A stretch of 64,000 nt of DNA. It comes from Chrysoperla carnea (taxonomy: Eukaryota > Arthropoda > Insecta > Neuroptera > Chrysopidae). Shown here piece by piece: positions 1 to 10,513 of this stretch. Within the stretch, counting starts at the first letter, position 1. Every line of letters starts with the position of its first letter. Both the position numbers and the translations under genes were made by a program. Where the stretch lies: NCBI RefSeq assembly GCF_905475395.1, contig NC_058337.1:114880368-114944367 (forward strand), in the 5' to 3' direction. The notes beneath the pieces were generated by a model. It was not told where the DNA came from and did not search any database. It saw nothing but the letters and a program-made list of their open reading frames with translations.

Positions 1-496
1 AAGTGAAGAGTCAAACGTATGTTTTTAAAAATGTTCGTTTTATCTTTTTGTTTGCATATATGTTTTTGACATTTTTCACGATAAAACTGTTGTATTTTCA
101 TGGTCAAATTTTTAGGGAGTAAGAGCACTATCGTTATATAACGGATATTTATATTTGTTGAACAACATTTATATTGAAGTTAGGATAGTTTATTACAATA
201 CAGGTAGGCTAACGACTGATAGTCAATGTGGTTTTGTTTTCGAATAAAATAATTATAAAATTTTACAAATTACCTAATATTCGCTAAAAAATTGTTCATT
301 TTCGTTCCTGTTACTATTTTTCAAAAATTTTATGAATTTAGTGGAAATTAAATCCAATAATCTAATTTATGCAATTGATTTACGCTAAATTTATTGAGTT
401 CAGGAAAGAATGACTCGAACAAACTTATTTTCACATAAAATTTTCTCTATCTCATACGAGTAGGAGTTATTATCTAAAAATTTTTAGCAAACATGC
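1..496. other. AT-rich non-coding sequence
   Basis: No open frame, splice signal or RNA gene can be supported here. A short stretch near 118-130 resembles the start of the repeat at 497-830, so part of this region may belong to the same repeat family. Confidence 0.5.
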
Positions 497-830
497 ATGT
501 AGTAAGAGCACCAAGGCAAGTTTAGATTTGTGATTGAAATTATTTGTATCTTATTTTCAACTTTGATAATGAATTTTGTTATAACTTGAATGTAGACGAA
601 AAATAAGTATAATATTTTTCGATATCTGCCTTGGTTTTCGAAATAACGAAAGCTAAATAATTAAACAAAATTTTCAATTTCCAATATTATAAAAATTACT
701 TCAGATATCGAAAAATTTTATTCTTACTTTTCGTCTTATATGGCCAAGTTATAAGATAATTCACCATCAAAATTGAAAATATATATTTTTTTAAATTTGT
801 GTCTCCACTTTTTCCATCGACTAGTTTTGG
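497..830 (+). repeat. Interspersed foldback repeat, copy 1 (partner at 54561-54895)
   Basis: This stretch matches the reverse complement of 54561-54895 over most of its length, including the landmark strings AGTAAGAGCA, TTATTTTCAACTTTGATAAT and TTTTCGATATCTG. Internally it carries opposed copies of a 'TTTTTCGTCT' type sequence, so it can fold back. A possible outer end, TACATCCTTAA, lies at about 1016-1026 and matches the end of the partner copy. No coding capacity is visible. The family is probably a non-autonomous DNA element; its class is not certain. Confidence 0.6.
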
Positions 831-1397
831 AGACATTTATGAAAAAAGGTCATCCATCTACTGTTTTCCCATGAGACCAATGTCGAATATGCCTATTTTT
901 GAAAACATTTATTCATTAAATTAATCAGGAATCATCCCCTAAAAATTTTTTTAATTGATTTAGACTTCAATTCTAAAAAAATCAAGCCTTTTATCCAAAA
1001 TGGCCCTGGCGTTCGTACATCCTTAACCTGATAAAAACGTATTCATAATATACCTACTTATATGTAATTATAGATAATTTAAAATGTTTGACTCTTGGAC
1101 TATAAATTATGTCTATTTAAAGAAAAAAAAACCCAAACAAACACCTAATTTTTTTGTGAAGTTTATGTTTGTAAATGTTATTTATTTTATTTCAAATACA
1201 CCCTCGAATATTCTAAATAAACCACACAAAAATTATTAGCTGTTTAAAAATATAATTATTTTGTGTAAAGAAATCATGTTGTTCGAGCCCACTCACGAAC
1301 GTCGTACGCCTAATGTCTGTCAAAATCAAAAATAAACAACAATAATAGATATCAAATTATTAATAATATTTTTCGGTTTTTCAAAAACTTGGAATAA

Positions 1398-1700
1398 ATT
1401 TTATTGTGAGCACCAGGTCTCCGAGGTACCTGGTGCTCATAATGAATGGTATTTCTTGTTCACCATGTGCACCAGGTATCGCGGAGACGAGGTACCTCAG
1501 AGACGAGGCAATATTCGTGTTCAGAGACCCCAAAAAACTCCAAGTAACGAGTTTGGACTGATTATATAACGAATTTCCAAAAAAATTCAACAGACGACGC
1601 TGATACCGTTCAGCAAAGGCACGAGGTACCTCGAAAACCAATTCTGTCGTGATATTCGTGTTTAGCAAATCCCAAAAACACCCGAGTAACAAGTTTGGAA
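1398..1700 (-). repeat. Two diverged tandem units of a dispersed repeat (third unit at 56540-56660)
   Basis: Read on the minus strand, two units begin near 1705 and 1560. Both contain CCAAACT(T/C)GTTAC, then TTTTTGGG, then AACACGAATAT, then a GAGGTACCTCG-like palindrome. A third unit with the same order of landmarks lies on the plus strand at about 56540-56660. A perfect 11 bp stem (GAGCACCAGGT with ACCTGGTGCTC) sits at 1409-1439. The 110-codon open frame on the minus strand here is a by-product: its protein repeats itself because the DNA does. I do not recognise a transposon class. Confidence 0.6.
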
Positions 1701-1713
1701 TCATTTTCATCAT

Positions 1714-3083
1714 TATTAACCGAATTGTGAATTTAGTATATTTACGGTCAATTTAAAATTTATATTATTTATGCAAATTGCATATTTTTAATTTCTTATA
1801 AATTAATTTAGGTCCAAAATTTCCTGCCGCTCTAACGAATCGAATACAGAAAACCGCATTCAAATCCGTCGTACTACGTTCAAATTTTTGTTGTGCTTCC
1901 ACCAGAATTATATTTAATTAAACTCATTTATATAATCTGTCGCTTTCTGTAAACGTTATCGAAGATTTTCGAATCGAAATGGTTTTTATTATAAAATGAC
2001 GATAAGGTGTACGAAAATTTCATGACTAAGGCCTCATAATTAAAACAAAAACATATTTATTCTTAAATAAATATAGATATACTTATTTTGAAGGAAAAAG
2101 CAATGAGTTAATCATTTTCAATTATTTTCAAAGAATAGTTACATCAGATAACAGATAATAAATTATTAGATATACAAGTGCTGATATTGTTTTTATCATT
2201 TTCTAGGCCCAAACTGAAAACATCCTAAATATTTTAGATAATGTCATTTTCTAATCACCACTATGAAAATAATTTTAGAAGAAAAAATAGTTTTAAAAAA
2301 ACCTTAACTACCACTCTTATCCATCATTTTACTTATTAATTAAAGCGGCGTTTATGAAAGCTAGAGGTCCGGTGTTCGAATCTCCGATTAGTTTTCTAAT
2401 CTTCCTAATTTTTAATCAATATTAATCAATTTCCTTACCTTGAACAGCAAAAATTATTAATTGCTTCTGCGTTAATCCCAAAAACAATTTCCACAAATCG
2501 TTCCAAAAAGTTTTAACAAAACATATTTCAAAAAAATAATTCTTTCTCACTTCACACACTTTAAAAAAAAAAATCACGTTTTATCAACTAACAAAAAAAG
2601 CTTTCACTGAAAATTTTAAAAGCACAATAATAAAAAGCTATAAAACTTTAAATCCACATGCAAGAACGATGCTTAATAAACAAAACACAAACAATAGTTT
2701 TACAACAATGGTGTACACGCTTGTTTCCTTCGTACGTCTGTCACAATGTACGAGTGTTGAATGCGCTCACAATCTCACATAAACCATGCTCTTGTTGCCT
2801 TCACCAAATGGTATGTATGTTGTTGATTATGTATCATTATTGTTGATTTAAGACGATCACACTGTAGTGGGGAAGATGTAAAACAGATTGACTTAAATCG
2901 ACAAAGATAACGTATGTAGGATTGTGTGTAAGGTAGATAGAGTTCGATAGCAAACAGATTTAAATTATTGTAATTACTTCAACTAATTATTAAATTATAA
3001 TAATGATTTGTGGAATTTTAATTGTAATTCTATTTTTATTATTTGTTAAAGGCTGCAGAATTGATTTTTTTAAATAAATTGTT
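1714..3083. other. AT-rich non-coding sequence
   Basis: Apart from the tRNA-like fragment at 2335-2392 nothing can be assigned. The small open frame at 2658-2846 has no recognisable protein features. Confidence 0.5.
2335..2392 (+). repeat. tRNA-like fragment, probable SINE head or tRNA pseudogene
   Basis: The segment contains GTGTTCGAATCTCC, a good match to the pol III B box (GGTTCGAANCC), with upstream TTAAAGCGGCG and TATGAAAGCTAGAGG resembling the middle of a class II tRNA. The 5' half (A box, acceptor stem) is not recognisable, so this is not a functional tRNA. It is most likely a decayed SINE head. Confidence 0.4.
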
Positions 3084-3178
3084 CTTGTTTTAATTATTTT
3101 ATCACCTTTGATCCTTTTCTTGATTTAATATTTTTAGGAAGCTCTAGAAATGATTGTTTAGCTTTTAGCAATTTTTAT
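3084..3178 (+). repeat. Left 85-95 bp direct repeat flanking RepA copy 1
   Basis: This sequence recurs downstream of the RepA copy at 3729-3827 with only a handful of differences. Shared landmarks are ATCACCTTTGATCCTTT, TTGATTTAATATTTTTAGGA and GAAATGATT. The pair brackets the repeat element exactly. Confidence 0.8.
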
Positions 3179-3735
3179 ACCATGCATACATGTAATATGC
3201 AAGGTATACTAAGTTTAGTCCCAAGTTTGTAACGCTTAAAAATATTGATGCTACGAACAAAATTTTGGTATAAGTGTTCATAAAATCACCTAATTAGTCC
3301 ATTTCCGGCTGTCCGTCCGTCCGTCGGTGGGCACGATAACTCAAAAACGAAAAAAGATATAAGTTGAAATTTTTACAGCGTCCTCAGGACGTAAAAAGTG
3401 AGGACGAGTTCGTAAATTAGCAACATAGGTCAATTGGGTCTGGACCTATGGGTCCGTAGACCCATCTTGTAAACCGTTAGAGATAGAACAAAAGTTTAAA
3501 TGTAAAAAATATTCCTTATCAAAAAATAAACAAACATTTTTGTTTGAAACATTTTTTCGTTAACATCACTGTTTACCCGTGAGGGCGCAAATTAGGCGTA
3601 AATTGTAAAGTATGTCTTATATAAATTGTATATGTATGTGCAATGTGATGAGAGTATATGTATGAGAGTAATCAAGTCTATTTATGCATGGTATTTCAAC
3701 AATTAACTCAATCAATTGTTTGTTTTCACTTGTTA
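3177..3735 (+). repeat. RepA dispersed element, copy 1
   Basis: A full-length member of the dominant repeat family of the window. It starts at TATACCATGCATACATG and ends at TTTTCACTTGTT. Between them come AGTTTAGTCCCAAGTTTGTA, ATATTGATGCTACGAA, CACCTAATTAG, a GTCCGTCCGTC run, GATAACTCAAAAACGAAAAA, AAACCGTTAGAGATAGAAC, TTTGAAACATTTTTTCG and CATGGTATTTCAACAATTAA. There is no open frame of note, so it is non-autonomous. The ATACCATG and CATGGTAT strings near the two ends are inverted relative to each other but are short. Confidence 0.8.
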
Positions 3736-3827
3736 TAATTATAATTTTATCACCTTTGATCCTTTGCTTGATTTAATATTTTTAGGAAGCTCTGGAAATG
3801 ATTATTTAGCCTTTTAGCAATTTTTTA
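3729..3827 (+). repeat. Right direct repeat flanking RepA copy 1
   Basis: Near-identical to 3084-3178 (differences include TTTTC/TTTGC, CTCTAG/CTCTGG and GATTG/GATTA). See the matching finding for possible origins. Confidence 0.8.
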
Positions 3828-5019
3828 ACTACTGTTAAAGACATCGCAAAATATAATCGAAACAGTACAATGGTGGAGGTGCAGGGAAATATTTCACAGG
3901 TCTCCCACCATTGCATTAGTTAAAAATTTACAAAAATTTTGGATAGACTGACCGTTTTAAGGTGTATCTAAATTGTTATTTTCTATCATTAAATTTTCGA
4001 TCAATTAATAATTCGCTGATTTTTCGCGAACAAAAATTTTCGAACAAAATTAAAGATATTAAATAAGGCAAAGAGTTCCTTTAGTCTGTGTTGTTCACAA
4101 AATTTATGAAATCATGATCTTTGATTGGAAAATAATTTCGATTAAAATTAATTATACCAGTGGTTGACTTTTCATAGAAAAAATAAATTGAGTCGAAAGT
4201 CAAACCTTCAACACTACATATTCTGCTGGATTGGAGGTATTCCCTGTTTTATTTAAAGAAGAATAAGCCATTGAATAGATACATATTCTATAAGAATGAT
4301 AATTCTTTTTTTATTTAATCCGGCGTCTTTGGGACCGAGTATATCTCTTACTCGATGGTTTTTATAACCGAGTAATCCATTAAATTATTTAAGCATACAT
4401 CATTTTATTCTAAAAATTTTAACCCGAAAAATGAAACGACTCTCGGATCTTGGATCTGGAATTTTGAAATCAATATTTCACACACTGCCACTGACGCTAT
4501 CCTGCTGGTAAGTATGTCTTGAAGAGACAAGCTTCTATTCTCCTTAAAAATATTAAATAATTTTTCTTATGGGTCACTCATACGTGACTGTTGGTAAAAG
4601 CTTGAAGCTCTCTGAATCATTCTTACAGTACAGTATAAAATGGTTCCTATAAAAGTATTTTTTATTATTAAAAATTTTGTTTTCGAAGCATACGTTAATC
4701 AAAATTATAGAAAAAAGGTTGAATTTTTGAAAATTGACCCTAATATTATCAGATGAGCTTAGTATGAAATAAGAATCAACAGCCTTGCTATTTAAAGTTA
4801 CCCACAAATTTTTAACTCTGTATCCATTATAGTTTTTGAGAAAACGGTAACCTCAGTTTTGCTCTAATTTAGACCCTTACGGTAAAAGAAAAATACATTT
4901 TTTGCTTTTAAATTTTTATTCTATCAGTTACGGTTTAAAATATCATGACCCAATTCAACTATTTTGCTCATTAACGAACTCAAAGTAACTTTTTACCTCA
5001 TGAACATTCTTAAACATTT

Positions 5020-5180
5020 CAGCTCGATATCTCTTTTCATTTTTGAGTGATAATGGACGGGCAGAAGAGCAAACAGAAATGAACTATTTTAACGATTTTG
5101 TTTGTAGTATCAATATTTCTAAACGTTACAAACTTGGAACTAAACTGAAACTAAACTGAATATACTCTGATATATTTGTC
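5020..5180 (-). repeat. RepA fragment, decayed
   Basis: On the minus strand this carries the RepA order of landmarks from the GTTACAAACTTGG block through AGTATCAATATTT, a degraded GACGG run and GATATC before a TTTTTGAGT-like block. Neither terminus is present. Confidence 0.55.
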
Positions 5181-5736
5181 TAAACGTCATCGTAAGATAT
5201 CACATTCTTAGTTTTAGTACTTATCCTAGTATCTTAAATTGCTATTAACAACATTAACTTTGAATGGGAAGTATTATTTAGTAAAAATTTAATATTTGTG
5301 CGTTTTTACTTAATCGCCTCGTGAAGGCTACAAGATTCCCATAAATAATTAGGGGCTAAATATAGACACCTTAAGACCACAAAAGTCTTTTATGAAAATA
5401 ATGCTCAATTCAAACTAACTCGTTTATTGTATTAAGATGTGACTGAATAATGTGAATTTATTTATATGTGATTCATGCAATTTTCTGTTGTAATTTGCAC
5501 CCATTATTACATTACTCACGGAGTTGCTACCTCACACTTTTGCTAGCATTTCTGTTATATTCATGTGAAAAAAATCTCCTTACTTGGAAATATAAAAAAT
5601 ATACTTAAAAACAAAAAAAAAAGTATTAAATGACATAAAGTCATTATATTTTTGCACAATTGGAGACTTTGAATGTTGCAATAGCATACAACGACAATAA
5701 CATTGGGAGTTTATGAAATAATGAAATTGGTTTTTA

Positions 5737-5830
5737 TACCACGCATATATTATGCCAAGTATATTAAGTTTAGTCCCAAGTTTGTAACACTTAAAAATAT
5801 TGATGCTAAGCAAAAAATTTTTTTCCCGCT
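5737..5830 (+). repeat. RepA 5' end fragment
   Basis: Begins with TTTATACCACGCATATAT and continues through AGTTTAGTCCCAAGTTTGTA and AATATTGATGCTAAG, then loses similarity. It is a truncated or decayed copy covering only the first 90 or so bases of the family. Confidence 0.65.
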
Positions 5831-6281
5831 ACTCTCTCCACTCTATAATTTTACGTCCTTAACATATATGTTCTTGCCTCAGAAATTTTGCCATTTATCA
5901 CCGGATTCCTTTTTTGTTTTTTTTTTGTTTGTTTTTTTTTTTTTTTGTTCCAATTTAATTTGTGTTTGATGTTTTATCGAAAAAGGAAACATAAAGTTAT
6001 TCTCGATGATATTTGCCATAAAAATGAATTGTCAGCCGATTTACACATGTATGCAACATTTCAGCTCAATCGGACAATGAGAAATAGGTAAAAAATAACT
6101 AACAAAATTTGATTACAAACAACGGACAGGTGAAGATTAAAAAGGCTAATTAAAGCATTAAATTTTTTAAATAATACTAATAAAAATTTTTTAACTAACT
6201 ACATAAGACAAATTATAAACATTATCATATTATCATTAAGTTCGGACATACAATAATTAATAATTCCAGACCTTTTTACTC

Positions 6282-6367
6282 AGAAGATTAAAAAAAGATC
6301 CGCTAGATGGAAACACTAGGGGGTACAAATATATCCTGCCATCTAGAGGATCTTTTTTTAATCTTCA
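6282..6367. repeat. Short inverted repeat (hairpin), 29 bp arms
   Basis: Arms 6282-6310 and 6339-6367 are complementary apart from one internal mismatch and the terminal base (GATTAAAAAAAGATCC pairs with GGATCTTTTTTTAATC, CTAGATGG with CCATCTAG). The loop is 28 nt. Weaker pairing extends outward to about 6265 and 6385. This could be a tiny MITE or a transcribed hairpin; the sequence cannot decide. Confidence 0.75.
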
Positions 6368-6379
6368 GAGGAAAAAGCC

Positions 6380-8348
6380 TAATTCCATAATTTTCTTCAA
6401 TTCCACTTTCAATATTTCTTAAACTCTTGATATTTATCTTTTTACAATTCAATTGTGTTTTTAGCACTCACTACAGGTGAGGGTTTGTTATTATACCATT
6501 TAGTTGATGGCATCTTTTTCTTTTAGATTCTCAGGCTTTCATTTGATTTACAAACAAAACGTAATAAATATATTTTTTTTTTAATATTCAGATAGTTTCT
6601 CTTCCAACCAAACAAACAAAGAATAGATAATCTAATTTTTTTTTTCAAAAGACTTTTGCAAATAAAAATTTATTATTATTAATACTATTATCGTTTTGAA
6701 ATAGTTTGTGAGTAAAAATTATGCGGTATTATTTTAAATAATATTAACTTTTAATTAGATTTAATAAATTTATTATATTAATTATTATGTCGTTGATATA
6801 ATAAATTAGAATTAGATAGACACTTTCTATTCGATTTACTCATTTTATGTAAGAAATTGATTTTTTTATCCTGCATTTAGTTAAGGAGCTGGCATGCGTT
6901 CTTATGTAAAAATTCATCCTACTACTGATGCTTGGAATATTGATAGCTGGTAATAAGGCAAGGCTTGGAAACCCAGCGTTTGTTTATATATTCCATTTTC
7001 GGTTAACAAAAGGAGGTAAATTAAAATTTTTCGTCTCCGATCGATTCCTCAGTTTCCTTAAGTGGGTGTTATCGAGTGCCAAATGAATAAATAATAAAAA
7101 ATGAAAAAATATTTTGCCTGATACTCGATAAAAAAATAAACTCGTTCTCCAACAAACACTTTAATAAATAATATTTTTTAATTTCTTCGTCCGCGGAATT
7201 AAGAATTTTCCAGGCTCCGTGAAAGAGAAAATACTTATTCAGACACAACTCTTCTTTCCATTTTGAATTACTTCAATTGTTTATTTAGCGAATCATAAAT
7301 GTTATAGTCTTCACCATTGAGACTTTGTACCTATATGTGTTCTTCACGCCCTTGCGGTTTGCGTCTTACATAAAAAACTTCTCGGCAACGCGGGGGCTTC
7401 GGTGCACTGTGGAGTATTAATAGAAATTTTCTGATCAAAAGTCAGAAAACTCAACTCTATTGTTTTGCATTGAAAATTGTTTTTTTATGTTGTTAGATGA
7501 CTATTCCGTCACAAACAGGTCATTGAGTTACCTCAACCTCGCCCTTCGCCTGTTTTTTAAGCCGCAATCAATCTGCTCTTACGGATGTATGTTATTATTA
7601 TTGGCACTCTCGATTTACCGTATCATTCAATTTATGTTTACTTTGTTAGTGCAATTGAGTAAAGAATTTATAATGGATATTGAAGGCGAAGGTTTGCGCT
7701 TTATTTACTAGTTTTTAATTTAAATGCTTCTATTGATATAATTAAATATTTGTGATTCATATTTGATGTTAAAAAAGTAATTTTTTCATTAAATTTATCA
7801 TCCTAAAGCTTTTCGTTTACGTGTCAGGTTTTGTCGGTCAAAATTTCTTGTAACAAAGCAAAAAAAGTATTCTATAATGTTTATGAAAAAAAAATCTTGC
7901 TCGAACTTGCTTCTTTTCTTTTAAGATTAAAAAAAGGATAGATTCAGATAGCTTAAGGCAAAAGTCCAAAAAAAAAAAACAAACATTTTCTTAGTGAAAC
8001 TTTGCAACTTATAATTTCAGAATCACATGGAAAGCAAGCATAGGTAACATAAAAAGTGGCTCAAAAGCAGAAGTATTTAACAAAATTTAAGAAGAAAATG
8101 AATTATTTGGGTTTAAAGACGAATGTGATGAAGACGAATATGACAAAAAAAAATTTTGTTAGTTACATATTACCAAATAAAAGGTACTTTTGCATCTAAA
8201 TAGTCTTTTTAATTAATTTAAAAATCCGTTCTTTACATTTTTCCAGAAATTTGATATAAATACTCCACTGTGCGGTGTGCGGTGTTTTTTATCACGGATC
8301 TCGAAAATTTTTTTATTGAATCCCTAAGCTTCAAATTAAAAGATGTCC
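6380..8348. other. AT-rich non-coding sequence
   Basis: No gene can be supported. The small open frame at 7460-7711 codes for a protein without recognisable motifs. A possible coding relic at 8021-8162 is listed separately. Confidence 0.5.
8021..8162 (+). pseudogene. Possible exon relic of unknown gene
   Basis: A splice-acceptor-like stretch ends in TTTCAG at 8020. From 8022 one frame reads 22 residues (starting ITWKASIGNIKSG), meets a TAA at 8088, then continues in the same frame for 23 residues (ENELFGFKDECDEDEYDK and so on) to TAG at 8160. The second part is strongly charged and protein-like. I do not recognise the family. It may be a chance frame; the acceptor and the resumption after one stop are the only support. 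Confidence 0.2.
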
Positions 8349-8505
8349 GTTTTTTGTTATTCTAACAGAAAGATAATCGAATGGCAAATGAAAAACCATT
8401 TTGCTCGAAATCTTTTTAACGAACACGTTTTATTGAATAGAGTGTTGGACAGAGTAATTTTTCATTTGTTATTCGATTATCTTTCGGATAGAATAACAAA
8501 AAAAC
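8349..8505. repeat. Foldback element, about 53 bp arms
   Basis: Left arm 8349-8401 and right arm 8450-8505 are reverse complements with a few mismatches (GTTATTCTAACAGAAAGATA against its partner TATCTTTCGGATAGAATAAC; ATCGAAT and CAAATGAAAAA also pair). It lies about 220 bp beyond the stop codon of the F-box gene. An open frame across it is an artefact of the repeat. Confidence 0.8.
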
Positions 8506-8726
8506 ACATTCAAATATTCTCTGAGATATATAAGATATGATATGTAAGATAGTGGCCACAAGGACATAAATAACACATATACAAAGTCACAATGGTGGTG
8601 TCTCAATCAGTAAGTTTTTAGATAAACAAATAAAATCGAGTATTATTATAATTAATATTAAATTTATATTAAAGACATAATTTTCGAACAAAAAATAAAC
8701 AGATACAGACAAAAAAAATTGTTTTC

Positions 8727-10513
8727 CTACAATCCAATATATTCCAACATTTGATCAATGTTTTCTAAAAGCACTTCTTGTCTTTCTTCTAAATCCATCT
8801 CATTTTCATCTAGCAGAGGTTCCAACAAATGAACGTGATCATGCCCAATTTCACACATTCTGTGTACATCTCTAAATTCGCAAGGAGGTACAGCAGGCAT
8901 GTGATAATTTAAATTTATTGCATGTCGTACAACTTCATAATCATCAGATAATTGCCATGATTGTCGTTGACACAGTCCTTCGAATAAAACGCTGGCTGAT
9001 TGATGATTGGTTTTTGAATTTCGAGCTAACAAAAATGCTTTAATTTGACGGCCATTTGCACATCCAGAATAATTAATTGGATTCACTTTGGTATTTTGAG
9101 TTTTTAATGATTTACGACGTTTTATCAATGATGAATGTAATGGAGTATGTTTTGCCATTAGCTTGTAAAATTTACAGGAGATAAAACGTGTACCTTCAAA
9201 ATTAATATTGGATAACATTGGACAACGGCGTAGTAAATTACACAATGGTTTGGATTTGACGTTACGTCGAAAACTTGATCCCCAACAATCACGTGCTTCA
9301 ATTGTAACTAATTGTCGATTCAATTTGGATGCCTACAAGTAAAAAAAAATTTACAGCAGTGAAATTTAAAAGCTTTTAAAAAAAGATTATCGAGTAGCTT
9401 CATAAGTTTGAAGAAATATTTCACCAAATGCCAAAACCCCATCTTCCCAACATGGATAGGATAGCAAAAAGGGTAGCTATAAGAATGCTTTTCCTGTTTT
9501 TAGGGGATAACTATGAAAAATTTTAAGTTTTTCGAATTACCTCTTAATTTTTAGTTATTTAGCGTTCATTGTAAAAAAAACCGTAGGTATCTATCTAGCA
9601 CGTATAGAAGAAAAGGGGTTATTTTGGAAGTGTTTTTTCTATTTTCGGGGAGTTACGATGTAGGTAATGAAATATTTCGAAGTATTCTGTTTTCTCCGTA
9701 ATTTTTAAACAATTTCGCGTCGAATCCAAAAAAAAAAAACGCATCTTTCTAGCATATCTAGAAATGTCTTAAAATTTTTATAGATAAGTGAGTTAGTAAG
9801 CTTCACTAGTGACCATATTGACAATAAATTAATCGGCGGTAAAAAATATAAATATTTATACAATTTTATCGAAGAAAACGAGAAAAAGAAATTTTGCCAA
9901 AAATGGCCGGTTACAATTCATACTTTCATTCTGAGTCCCTAAAACCTTTAATGCCCATTACCATAATTTATGTAATGTTTTCTTAACATTTAATATAGAT
10001 TTTAGAATTTTAATCCACTTTCCATTATATATTTTTGCAACATACCTGTTCAATAACAATATCAGCATCTTTACGTCTACGCAATTTTAAAGTTTTTAAT
10101 GATGGTGCAATCTTTAACCATTCCTGTAGCACATTTGTTGGGACATCTCCATCTGCGTCGATTGTCTCCCATAAAGAATGACATTTCGATAACTCTTCCC
10201 ATTGACGACAAACAAATTGTACATTAAACCATAAATCACTTGTACTTAGAAATTTAAATATATGCAATAATATTTCATTTGGTAATTGTTGTATCGATGT
10301 ATGACACCCTTGTTGTAGTGGTTCTGTTTCTTGTTTTGATACTTGTGATGTCAAATGCAATTCAGGATTTAATAAATTTTTATTGTTATTATTAAATTTT
10401 GAACACAAGTAAAGATTATTCTTTAAACGTGCTGAGCGCCGTATTGGTTTTGATTGTTTGAATGATTTATCACCTTTGGTTGCAACTCTTTTTTTAGGTA
10501 ACGGTTTCTCCAT
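8727..10513 (-). CDS. F-box protein, two exons, 357 aa
   Basis: Coding exons are 10513-10046 (156 codons) and 9332-8727 (201 codons plus TAG), joined in phase 0 by a 713 bp intron with donor CAG|GTATGT and acceptor TTACTTGTAG|GC. The ATG at 10513 is the first in frame and follows an A-rich leader. Residues 1-35 are basic and include RRSARLK, suggesting nuclear or chromatin association. Residues about 74-117 form an F-box (LPNEILLHIFKFLS, then FVCRQWEELSKCHSLWETID), the Skp1-binding module of SCF ubiquitin ligases. Downstream, LKIAPSLKTLKLRRR and LLRRCPMLSNINFEGTRF look like degenerate leucine-rich repeats that would bind substrate. The C-terminus is acidic (LLDENEMDLEERQEVLL). The substrate and orthologue are unknown to me. 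No AATAAA is obvious downstream. The F-box and the gene model are well supported. Confidence 0.88.
9333..10045 (-). repeat. F-box gene intron with two diverged tandem repeat units
   Basis: Within the intron, 9508-9625 and 9651-9774 are two copies of a roughly 120 bp unit. Each has TTTT(A/C)GGGGA, a GTAATTTTTA- or TTAATTTTTA-like block, an A-run followed by CCG(T)A or CGCATC, and ATCT(A)GCA...TAGAA. The rest of the intron is AT-rich and unremarkable. Confidence 0.5.

Noticed and set aside
1381-1713. 110-codon minus-strand frame
   Set aside because: Its protein is an internal duplication caused by two tandem repeat units; no known domain.
8343-8540. 65-codon plus-strand frame
   Set aside because: It runs through both arms of a foldback repeat.
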